IMG/VR virus record: IMGVR_UViG_3300020220_000341
Location: 1-23,649 of that record
Source: a virus
Reading direction: 5' to 3' (one strand)
Length of the DNA: 23,649 bases
The notes below the pieces were generated by a model. That model had not been told where the DNA came from, ran no database searches, and worked only from the letters and a program-made list of their open reading frames with translations. The translations under genes and the position numbers were made by a program. Position 1 is the first letter of the stretch, and each line of letters begins with the position of its first letter. Positions 8,858 to 16,317 of the stretch are shown here, one piece after another.

Positions 8858-9666
8858 TGAGTAAATTCATTAAATATGAGAATTTAGATTTTAGAATAAA
8901 CAATGATGTTTTTTATTCTACATCAGTAGAAATTTCTTTGCAATCAAGTATAGAGCCAGTTTTATTATCAGATGGATCTTTATTGCGATACGCTCCTCAA
9001 GGAACTGTGGTTGGTAGTTTGAATACAGAATTTTTTTTGACAGGCGCTTTTCCTAATTATTTAAGCCCGACAACAGTCTCAGAGTCTCCTATAAACGCTG
9101 TGTTTGCTGGAGTAAATATACAAAACTGTTACTTAAAAAGTATATCTTTTCAAGCTTCTCAATTTTCTCCTATTTCTATAAATGCTGAATTCGAATGGTA
9201 TGGACAAATAAACGCAGAAGACAGCACTAATGATTTAAAAGCATTTAGAACAAATATAAGAAATAGCGCCTTGGATAATATTTCTCATTCAAATAGAACT
9301 TATATATCTGATATAACAAATGTCTTTGGATTTTCAGAAATATTCAGTTTTCAATATTCAGAACAATGCAATCGCGCTCCTTTTTTTAAAAACGATGAGA
9401 TCGTACCATTCAGAGTAGCAAAAACTAATAAAACAAAAAATGTAACAGTAGATGGTAACTTTTTTAAACAAGTAAATGTTTGCGATATAGAAGGCAAAGA
9501 TTCTGTTTGCGAATTATTTTTGAAAGATTATAATAATAATATATTAAATACTTTTTATGTTACTGGTAAAATAGAATCAAGAGGTTTATCGGCTACTAAT
9601 AATGGCATTTTACAAAGCAAATTATCTATCATGCAACGTTTAGCGCCACTTAGGAGTACATTATGA
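8857..9666 (+). CDS. Putative tail-tube-like protein, likely paralogue of the 316-aa product (269 aa)
   Basis: I place the start at ATG 8857, which overlaps the upstream stop as TGATG. The TTG at 8854 would add a single residue and is less likely. The product begins MSKFIKYENLDF. It is beta-rich without membrane segments, with SIEPVLLSDGSLLRYAPQG near 30-50, a SxxxEFFLTGAFPNYL block, and CYLKSISFQAS followed by ISINAEFEWYG at about 90-120. The order and spacing of these blocks follow the 316-residue protein two genes upstream. Both are therefore plausibly tube-fold proteins stacked as rings between tube and tip. A good Shine-Dalgarno for the next gene lies within its 3' end. Alternatively it is an unrelated tip scaffold protein. 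Confidence 0.55.
   Translation: MSKFIKYENLDFRINNDVFYSTSVEISLQSSIEPVLLSDGSLLRYAPQGTVVGSLNTEFFLTGAFPNYLSPTTVSESPINAVFAGVNIQNCYLKSISFQASQFSPISINAEFEWYGQINAEDSTNDLKAFRTNIRNSALDNISHSNRTYISDITNVFGFSEIFSFQYSEQCNRAPFFKNDEIVPFRVAKTNKTKNVTVDGNFFKQVNVCDIEGKDSVCELFLKDYNNNILNTFYVTGKIESRGLSATNNGILQSKLSIMQRLAPLRSTL
9652..9656 (+). promoter_or_regulatory. Shine-Dalgarno AGGAG for the gene at 9663
   Basis: AGGAG lies six bases upstream of the ATG at 9663 and inside the end of the previous gene. It is the only clear Shine-Dalgarno sequence in front of any start in the window, and it supports that start together with the ATGA overlap. Confidence 0.55.
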
Positions 9667-11666
9667 GTAAATTTTTAGACACTCAATTTTCAGTAACAGG
9701 TATAAAAAATTTTGAAACCACCAATTCTTATTTAAAATATGATTTGGTTGATTTTGAATATTATACTGGAGACAGCGCATCTCCAATAAATTTGTCAGGA
9801 TTGTTTGCGTGGTTCAATTTAAATGATTTGAATAATTTAGAGTTTGATTCTAGTGGTAAAATTTATAAATGGTATAATTCTGCTCCTGGTCATGAGATTG
9901 CTCAAGATTTAAATAATACTAGTACAAGTCAATATTATCCTTCTTACAATCAAAATAAAAATTGTATTACTTTTAAAGCTGATTTAGAAAATTTTGAATT
10001 TAATAATTTATTTACTACTGGTAATGGTTTTGTTGGTTTTTTGACTGGAGATCGTTGTTGGTTTGTTGTTTACGAGTTTGACAATTTAAGGCGAGGCGAT
10101 TACGGTTATCCAATAAAACCTAATATAGCAAGTATAATTGATACAGATTTATACTCCGCTTCAAGATACCCCACAAATTGTGCAAGCAGTGGATTCTTAG
10201 GAGTTTCAGGTAATACTAATATATACAAATGGGATTCAAATACTTCTCTTGGCTCTCAGCAATTTATAATCAATGCAACAGGAAGCGCAGAAAATAATCC
10301 ATTAAATGTAAATTCAGCTTTTTCCGCTTCTAAGGTACTAAATAATAAGAATATTGTTTCTATTATAAAAAATGATACGACAAATAATTTAAGATTAAGA
10401 AATAATGGATACGAATTATTAAACATCAATAGTACAAATCATTTCAATTCTGGATGCAGTGGTTTAATGATAGGTGCCGCAAATAACAATCATCCTTCTG
10501 AAAATGCTTCCTTTAATTATGATAGCTCAGATATTTCTTATTATGAAATATTAGGTTTTGCCAAAGTTCCAACTGACCATGATATATTAGCCATAGAAAA
10601 ATATCTTTTTGAAAAACATTTTACAAATGATGATGGTTTATATATTTCAACATCTAATTTTACTGCTTCTGATTATCGTTATGCTCCTATAAATATAACA
10701 GGATCAGAATATTTAACTAAGAATATAGATTCTATTTTTAATAAAACATATGGTTGTTCTGTTAATTTTAGCACCAAATCTCAAAGAATTGAATACGGAG
10801 ATAATTATGTAATAAATGTTATTCCAAATATTAATAATTTACAATCTCAATTTGATTTATCTTATGATGGATTAACAGATAAAGAGGCAAAAGCTTTGAT
10901 AGGATTTTTTCAAAATACTTTTGAATATACACCAAAAACTATATTGGATTCTTATGAAAATGTAAAAATAGATTTATTCTATCCTTACACAAATAACGCA
11001 AAAATATATTTTTCTGATTTACAGTATAATTCAGTAGAAGCCAATTTAAATAAAATAAATATAAAATGCGTTTCGAGTTATGATTCTAATTTAAATTATA
11101 AAGGTTTTTTCATTACTGGTGAAAATGTGTTAAAACCGTTTGTGGAAAATTCGCGTTATTTTTATAATGATGTTGTTTATTACGATTCAACTGTGTCTAG
11201 TGTAAAAGGATTTTATTGGTTTACTGGATCTAATAATACATTTACAGATCATACTAAAAGCCCAACTGGTGTAAATTCTTTATTTACTAGAAAATTTTAT
11301 TTTAAACCTGACTTGAATTTTGAAATGCCGATGTCTCCAAAGTTTACAAAAACAGAATTTGAAACTTCAGCGGCGGCTTATGAAAATTACGGTATCAATA
11401 AAACTTTATTAGATTTTTCATTTAGTTTTAATAACAGAGACGATAAAGAAGCGTTGGCGATATTAAAATTCCTTGATTCAAACGCTGGTTTTAAAATTTT
11501 TGAAACGACATTGCCAGAACCTTATAATAAATTAATAGATGTTTATTGTCCAGAATGGAATCATACTTATAAATTCAAAAACAATCATGATATATCGGTA
11601 AAATTTATAGAATTCAAAGGTAAAACAGATTCTGATATATATTTTAATACTCTATTACAATTATGA
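9663..11666 (+). CDS. Tip protein with two gpM-like minor tail domains and a LamG-like insert (667 aa)
   Basis: Two regions match the lambda gpM (Phage_min_tail) pattern of a beta strand, then an L-T-D-x-E-A helix, then a target-like strand region. The first is at about 361-475 (DLSYDGLTDKEAKALIGFF followed by YTP). The second is at about 558-655 (FSFNNRDDKEALAILKFL followed by CPEWNHTYKF). An N-terminal insert at about 38-325 reads as a LamG/ConA-like lectin: AWFNLNDLNNLEFDSSGKI-YKWYN near the start, a WFVVYEF strand, and the closing helix SYYEILGFAKVPTDHDILAI then EKYLFEK. Segments at about 20-35 and 485-550 (NSYLKYDLV and SRYFYNDVVYY) resemble CBM5/12-type aromatic patches. Lambda gpM has 109 residues and one domain. 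In lambda, gpM sits between tape measure and gpL; here the gene has the same relative position. It overlaps both neighbours by four bases (ATGA). Binding to host glycans is inferred. Confidence 0.7.
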   Translation: MSKFLDTQFSVTGIKNFETTNSYLKYDLVDFEYYTGDSASPINLSGLFAWFNLNDLNNLEFDSSGKIYKWYNSAPGHEIAQDLNNTSTSQYYPSYNQNKNCITFKADLENFEFNNLFTTGNGFVGFLTGDRCWFVVYEFDNLRRGDYGYPIKPNIASIIDTDLYSASRYPTNCASSGFLGVSGNTNIYKWDSNTSLGSQQFIINATGSAENNPLNVNSAFSASKVLNNKNIVSIIKNDTTNNLRLRNNGYELLNINSTNHFNSGCSGLMIGAANNNHPSENASFNYDSSDISYYEILGFAKVPTDHDILAIEKYLFEKHFTNDDGLYISTSNFTASDYRYAPINITGSEYLTKNIDSIFNKTYGCSVNFSTKSQRIEYGDNYVINVIPNINNLQSQFDLSYDGLTDKEAKALIGFFQNTFEYTPKTILDSYENVKIDLFYPYTNNAKIYFSDLQYNSVEANLNKINIKCVSSYDSNLNYKGFFITGENVLKPFVENSRYFYNDVVYYDSTVSSVKGFYWFTGSNNTFTDHTKSPTGVNSLFTRKFYFKPDLNFEMPMSPKFTKTEFETSAAAYENYGINKTLLDFSFSFNNRDDKEALAILKFLDSNAGFKIFETTLPEPYNKLIDVYCPEWNHTYKFKNNHDISVKFIEFKGKTDSDIYFNTLLQL

Positions 11667-14365
11667 CTTATGTCAATCTAACTGGGAAAAATATTGGAGA
11701 ATGTCTTACTGGTTTTGGCATTAATTATCCAATTACTATATTTAATAGTGGTAACTCTGATGTTGCATATCAATTTGAAATTGAAAATGATGCCAACAAT
11801 TTCTTTTCTCTTTCAACTTCAAATCTTCTTTTAAATAATGGTCAGAGTGGAAGTATTGATGTTTTATATTGTCCACCACAAACCTCTCCAGCAGGGAATA
11901 ATGATTGTGACATTATTATATCAAGCGAGTCTATTGAAGACGGAAGTGTAGATCCAAGTGGAAATATAACAATTGAAATAACAGGATCAAAAATAGTAAA
12001 CACTACTGGAGGTCATATTAGAAATTTTGTAGCATTGAAGAATTACGACGCTAAAAATGGTCTAAATTATGATTTTAGATGGTTCGCTCCAACAGGCACA
12101 GGAAATTTAAAAAATTATTTTTTTACTGGTTATAGATTAGATATAGCTACAAATACTGATTTTTCGAGCCTTGTTCATAGAGAAGATATAAGTATAGCTC
12201 AAAACACAAATGATAAACCTAGATTTTCTACGTTTTATGGCTACGAAGAAAACGATTTGATTATAAAAAATATAAATGAATTTAATTATCCAACTACTAA
12301 TCCTATAAAATTAGATACTGATTACTACGCTCGTTTATATACAAATAGTTGTGGCAATAGTGGTATAAGTATTTATGCATCTGGTATTGATACTTTGAAT
12401 GATACTGTATCAAACGAAGTGTTTGTGGGTTATTCAGGCGCGACAAGACCAAATATAAAATTCAATAAAAAAACTTTAGAAGTCATAATTCCACAAAGCG
12501 CACAATATGAAAATTTTGATTTATTCAAAAAAATAAAAGAGTATAATAACGGATCTGATAATCTAAGTTTTTATTCTGGTATTAATGTTTATTTAAGTGA
12601 GGGTTCTCGTTTTTATTCTTCGGCTAGTGATAAATATGCAATAAATTTGCTTGGCCTATTCGAAAATTTTACTGGTAATAATACAGATGGTACAGTTGTT
12701 AATTTATATGTACCTCAAAATGTTTTTATTTTTGGTAATCAAGGAAAAGGTGGTGATATATCTAATATATTGCCACCAGCGTCTAGTGATGGTAATGCTT
12801 TTTCTTTAGTGGAAATGTTTGATGCGAGTAATTATGCTAAGAGTTCTACTAATGGATTAACAGATAGTCAGCCTGGTGGAAATGTTTTTGATTTATCTTT
12901 AACAACTTTTGCAAATAATTTGTTAAGACAAGATTTGATTTACAACATATACATTCAAAAAAATACTTCTATAGTATCTGGTGGAGGAGGTAATAAAGCT
13001 GGTTTTGCGTGTGTTGGACTTACTAATCAAAAGCAACTCGTTATCGGAACAGGTTCTGACTTAATAGAGAGAAAGGTGGCTTTTCCAATTGCAGGTGCAA
13101 ATAATAAAACAAATCCCTATTTTCTTTTAAAAGATCCCAGACGTTTAACTTTGGATAATTTAGCAAAACTTATATCACCATCTCCTGAATTTGGAGAAGA
13201 CGCAGTTGACAATATAGTATTATATGATTTTAAAACAAATCAATATTTTACAAATAAAAATACAATACCGTATAGTGATAAATATATTAGTTTGAACTCT
13301 CAACATAATAACTATACCAGTATTAACTATAAAAGTTTTTCATTGATACAATATACACAAACCATGTTCATCACGCTTAATGGTAATCCTCCTTCATTGT
13401 GTGGAAAACTTATTAATAAATTATCAAATTCTACTGTAAAATTAAATTTTTATAATGATAATATATCTACAGATTATGTATTTAGATTAAATAATGCAGA
13501 TTTAAATACTGGTCCTGTATCATGGTTAGGTAAAAATAGTGCTGGTGCAACAATAATAACTTTAAACACATCAGTTGCTGCGCCAGAAATGGTGGCGAAT
13601 TTCAGATCATTAGGATATAAATCTTTGAAATTGCAATCGGGCCGTTCATTAAAAGGAGAATTTTCTTCAGATATTTTTGCAACAGATTTTGATTTATTTA
13701 TTGTAGGTGCTGTAGAAGGTGCAACTGAAAATACATTTAATCCAAATACCTCTTCATTTTTTAACTGGTATAAGAATAGCGCTACTGGATATGATAAGAT
13801 TACAAATATAATATTAGAACTTTTTAGAACAAGTGTTTATAAATCTTTTTCTAAAGAACCGAATGTTTTTACATTTTTTTTCCCTTTGTTGTACAATGAA
13901 ACTTTAAGCTCTGCTACCGCAATAAATTTTTATGACGCAAGAAATGAGACTACTGCTAAAGCTTTACAAGTATCTAAACAATTAAACTCGTCAATTTTGG
14001 GTGGTAGTTATTATCCTTTTATTCTTAATATACAAAGAGAGGGTCAATATTATTCTATATACATAAATGGAAATTTAGTTTCTAGTTATTCGTTACCAGT
14101 TTTACAAAGTTATTTAACAAATTTAAAGAATACATGTTTTGATTTATCAAATATTCCATTAACTGGCGGCACTTCAAGTATAAATAATTTATATTTTGAT
14201 GCTATTTTTTACAATAGAGTTTTATTTAATACTGAAAGAGTTCAAATGCTTAATGCATTGTCAAAAACTTATCTTAAGCTTTTTAGTGGATATACTGATT
14301 CTTCTTTACTATTAAACAACAGAATACAATTGCCTAATAATTTTAATATCGCGGGTAGAATATAA
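11663..14365 (+). CDS. Multidomain tip adhesin with ASH-like Ig, FN3-like, glycine-rich and LamG-like parts (900 aa)
   Basis: There is no single family match by eye; the domains can be read in order. Residues 1-112 look like an ASH/Hydin-type Ig domain: conserved YPITIFNSGNSDVAYQFEI, then NNGQSGSIDVLYCPP. Residues 115-262 resemble an FN3 unit (DFRWFAPTGTGNLKNYFFTG, later TDYYARLYTN). Residues about 340-450 have two strand-plus-glycine turns (YVPQNVFIFGNQGKGGD; IYIQKNTSIVSGGGGN) like those in glycine-rich phage adhesin tips. Residues about 641-874 end as a LamG-like unit, with YYSIYINGNLVSSYSLP and a closing segment YFDAIFYNRVLFNTERVQML. No enzyme motif or membrane helix is seen. It lies between the gpM-like and gpL-like genes, where lambda has nothing, so it is an addition to the tip. 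The start overlaps the previous stop by four bases. Receptor recognition is the likely role. Confidence 0.5.
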   Translation: MTYVNLTGKNIGECLTGFGINYPITIFNSGNSDVAYQFEIENDANNFFSLSTSNLLLNNGQSGSIDVLYCPPQTSPAGNNDCDIIISSESIEDGSVDPSGNITIEITGSKIVNTTGGHIRNFVALKNYDAKNGLNYDFRWFAPTGTGNLKNYFFTGYRLDIATNTDFSSLVHREDISIAQNTNDKPRFSTFYGYEENDLIIKNINEFNYPTTNPIKLDTDYYARLYTNSCGNSGISIYASGIDTLNDTVSNEVFVGYSGATRPNIKFNKKTLEVIIPQSAQYENFDLFKKIKEYNNGSDNLSFYSGINVYLSEGSRFYSSASDKYAINLLGLFENFTGNNTDGTVVNLYVPQNVFIFGNQGKGGDISNILPPASSDGNAFSLVEMFDASNYAKSSTNGLTDSQPGGNVFDLSLTTFANNLLRQDLIYNIYIQKNTSIVSGGGGNKAGFACVGLTNQKQLVIGTGSDLIERKVAFPIAGANNKTNPYFLLKDPRRLTLDNLAKLISPSPEFGEDAVDNIVLYDFKTNQYFTNKNTIPYSDKYISLNSQHNNYTSINYKSFSLIQYTQTMFITLNGNPPSLCGKLINKLSNSTVKLNFYNDNISTDYVFRLNNADLNTGPVSWLGKNSAGATIITLNTSVAAPEMVANFRSLGYKSLKLQSGRSLKGEFSSDIFATDFDLFIVGAVEGATENTFNPNTSSFFNWYKNSATGYDKITNIILELFRTSVYKSFSKEPNVFTFFFPLLYNETLSSATAINFYDARNETTAKALQVSKQLNSSILGGSYYPFILNIQREGQYYSIYINGNLVSSYSLPVLQSYLTNLKNTCFDLSNIPLTGGTSSINNLYFDAIFYNRVLFNTERVQMLNALSKTYLKLFSGYTDSSLLLNNRIQLPNNFNIAGRI

Positions 14366-14369
14366 TAGT

Positions 14370-15419
14370 ATGAATACATTATTCAAATTAAATAATTATG
14401 TAGTAATAGATTTGTTTGAAATAGAACTTGAATCAAATGAAGGATATTTAAGATTTCATGGGTCTAAAAATTTTGATAGAAACATAATATTCCAAAATAA
14501 AGAATATATTTTTATTCCGTGTGAATTCAATGATTTTCAAACCACTTCTGATGGTAGACAGGCTAGACCTAGATTAAAAGTTGGAAATATAAATAATTAT
14601 TTTTCTAGAGTTTTACAAGATCGTGGAGATTTGATAGGTAAAAATTTCAATAGAAAAAAAATATTAGCCAAGGATTTAGACGCTATAAATTTTACAGATG
14701 GTAAAAATCCGTTCGGAACTTCATTTTTTAATACTTATATATCTTTTGATAAATTAATAGTAAATGCTAAATTAGGTGAAAACTTGAATTTTGTCGAATT
14801 AGAGTTGGTAACAAAAGTTGATTTAGAAACTCTGTCTGTTCCAGCAAGAAAAGTTACTAATGATACATGTTCGTGGAATTATAGATGTTATGGTTGTAAC
14901 TACGGTAATAACAGAAAATATGAAGGGCCAACAGATATAAATGCAAAAATTTCAGCACCTTCTGGATCAGATCCTACTTTTAATAAATTCTTAGGAGTAC
15001 CAGTAGCGGACGAAAATGATAAAGTATTTATACAAAATTATAGCAGTTTTTCAAATAATGGCAACTATGAAATATCATCATTAAGATATAAAGGTGAATG
15101 GCTATCTACTGTTTCTTATTCAGTAGGTGACTTTGTTTATATAGATGCATTATCCAACACGAACTTAGAATCAGATGAATCAATTTTATCACCTTTGATT
15201 CAAAATAAAAACTATTTTGTTTGTGTAACTGCGAATTCAAATAAAAATCCTATAAAAAATACTAATGTTTGGAAGCAAGATAAATGTTCAAAAACGCTTC
15301 AAGGTTGTATGCTAAGATTCGGAAACAATACTACAAACGCATTTACAAATGGTAAACCGTTTTTACCTTTTGGCGCATTTCCAGCAACATTTCCATTCAA
15401 TAATGATACTAACGTCTGA
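14370..15419 (+). CDS. Lambda gpL-like minor tail protein with CBM5/12-like insert (349 aa)
   Basis: The family is recognised by its cysteine pattern. C167, C173 and C176 lie in TCSWNYRCYGC, and C306 and C313 in DKCSKTLQGCMLRFGN. The second block is almost identical in form to the end of lambda gpL, for which iron-sulfur cluster binding has been reported. The N-terminal half (VVIDLFEIEL, then FIPCEFNDFQTTSDGRQARP) fits the gpL hub-connector domain. Between the two cysteine blocks, residues about 235-303 form an extra module: GEWLSTVSYSVGDFVYIDA, then YFVCVTAN and a Trp before the second block. This is the W-x(n)-Y-xxGDxV-x(n)-Y-C-x(n)-P-x(n)-W arrangement of CBM5/12-type carbohydrate-binding domains. 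Lambda gpL has 232 residues. It overlaps the next gene by 17 bases. It probably bridges tube and central hub. Confidence 0.85.
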   Translation: MNTLFKLNNYVVIDLFEIELESNEGYLRFHGSKNFDRNIIFQNKEYIFIPCEFNDFQTTSDGRQARPRLKVGNINNYFSRVLQDRGDLIGKNFNRKKILAKDLDAINFTDGKNPFGTSFFNTYISFDKLIVNAKLGENLNFVELELVTKVDLETLSVPARKVTNDTCSWNYRCYGCNYGNNRKYEGPTDINAKISAPSGSDPTFNKFLGVPVADENDKVFIQNYSSFSNNGNYEISSLRYKGEWLSTVSYSVGDFVYIDALSNTNLESDESILSPLIQNKNYFVCVTANSNKNPIKNTNVWKQDKCSKTLQGCMLRFGNNTTNAFTNGKPFLPFGAFPATFPFNNDTNV

Positions 15420-15741
15420 AATACTTGATGAAATTAAAGATTACGCTTTAGAAAATAAAGATATAGAGGTTTGCGGTTTTGTTGTTAAAAATAATGAACA
15501 AATAATATTTAAGCCGATTGCAAATAATCACCCATCAAAAGAATCTTTTTTTCTTGTTTCTCCAAAAGAGTATCTTGAAATAAAGAATAAGTATGAGATA
15601 TTATATTTGTTTCATAGTCATCCGATTGGATTTGATTTTTCAGAAATAGATTTAAAATATCAAAAATATCATAATATAAATATGTTATTATTTATAGTAC
15701 CATTGCAAAAGTTTATAGAAAAGCGTGTAAATACAATATGA
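15403..15741 (+). CDS. Lambda gpK-like tail protein, JAB/MPN (JAMM) domain only (112 aa)
   Basis: This is a putative Zn-dependent JAMM peptidase-fold protein of the tail tip. E22 (IEVCGFVV), H71, H73, S80 and D83 give E...HSHP...SEID. The two histidines and the Asp are the usual Zn ligands and the Glu the catalytic base. Six residues separate H73 from S80, whereas the textbook motif has seven. I start at ATG 15403 because the domain begins there (MILTSEILDEIKDYALENK) and the overlap with gpL is then 17 bases. ATG 15349 would add 18 unlike residues. Lambda gpK carries a C-terminal NlpC/P60 peptidase domain; this protein stops right after the JAMM fold, and no NlpC/P60 Cys/His pattern appears in its neighbours. 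Whether it is active is unknown. Confidence 0.82.
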   Translation: MILTSEILDEIKDYALENKDIEVCGFVVKNNEQIIFKPIANNHPSKESFFLVSPKEYLEIKNKYEILYLFHSHPIGFDFSEIDLKYQKYHNINMLLFIVPLQKFIEKRVNTI

Positions 15742-15742
15742 T

Positions 15743-16303
15743 ATGGTAAATATTAAATTACATGGAGTTTTTGAAAGTTTTGTCAAAACAGAATGGTCGT
15801 TGAATGTTAAAACAGTTGGAGAAGCTTTTGAAGCTATTGAAGCTAATACTAATAAATTGGTAGGCGCTTTAGGAACAATTCAAGAGTATTTAAGTCATTT
15901 TATTATATATGTAGATGATAAAATTATGTCTCCTGAATATTTGAATTCTCCAATATTGAAAAAAAATTCTGTGGTTGAAGTCGTTCCATTGATTTTGGGT
16001 GCAGAACTAAGTCTATTTGCAATGTTTATTATTATGTTAATAGCTATGGGAATTCAAATGCTTATCACGCGCTTGTTAACTCCAAAAGCTCCGAAAGATA
16101 TTAAAAATAATTCAAGAATGTTTTCTGCTTATGAAAATGTAACCAAAAGAAACGTGGCGGTGCCGATTGGTTATGGAAGGTTAAAAATTGGAAGCGTGTT
16201 AGTTTCAAATGATTTGATAACAACAAGTTTAGTAAATCAGGGTTCTGGACTTTCAATTCCAATTTTTGGAGGTGGAGGTCGTGGTGTAAGAGTTGTAAAA
16301 TAA
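15743..16303 (+). CDS. Lambda gpI-like tail assembly protein (186 aa)
   Basis: Residues 1-82 form a small alpha/beta, ubiquitin-like unit (MVNIKLHGVFESF at the start; FIIYVDDKIMSPEYL, then VVEVVPLILG). A strongly hydrophobic segment follows at about 88-112 (FAMFIIMLIAMGIQMLI). The C-terminal part contains VAVPIGYGRLKIGSVLVSND at about 139-158, the signature seen in lambda gpI and its relatives just after their Gly/Ala-rich membrane-like segment. The protein ends in GGGGRGVRVVK. Gene order gpL-gpK-gpI-gpJ is exactly that of lambda. In lambda, gpI is needed for tip assembly and is not a major part of the finished virion; I assume the same here. It starts one base after the previous stop. Confidence 0.85.
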   Translation: MVNIKLHGVFESFVKTEWSLNVKTVGEAFEAIEANTNKLVGALGTIQEYLSHFIIYVDDKIMSPEYLNSPILKKNSVVEVVPLILGAELSLFAMFIIMLIAMGIQMLITRLLTPKAPKDIKNNSRMFSAYENVTKRNVAVPIGYGRLKIGSVLVSNDLITTSLVNQGSGLSIPIFGGGGRGVRVVK

Positions 16304-16317
16304 TAATTTATTTTCAT

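Noticed and set aside
15349-15402. Upstream ATG for the gpK-like gene
   Set aside because: The added 18 residues do not fit the JAMM fold and would extend the overlap with the gpL-like gene to 71 bases. The ATG at 15403 is preferred, though not proven.
16304-16317. Promoter or terminator in the longest gap between genes
   Set aside because: The gap is only 14 bases and holds no hairpin or -35/-10 pair; read-through transcription is more likely.
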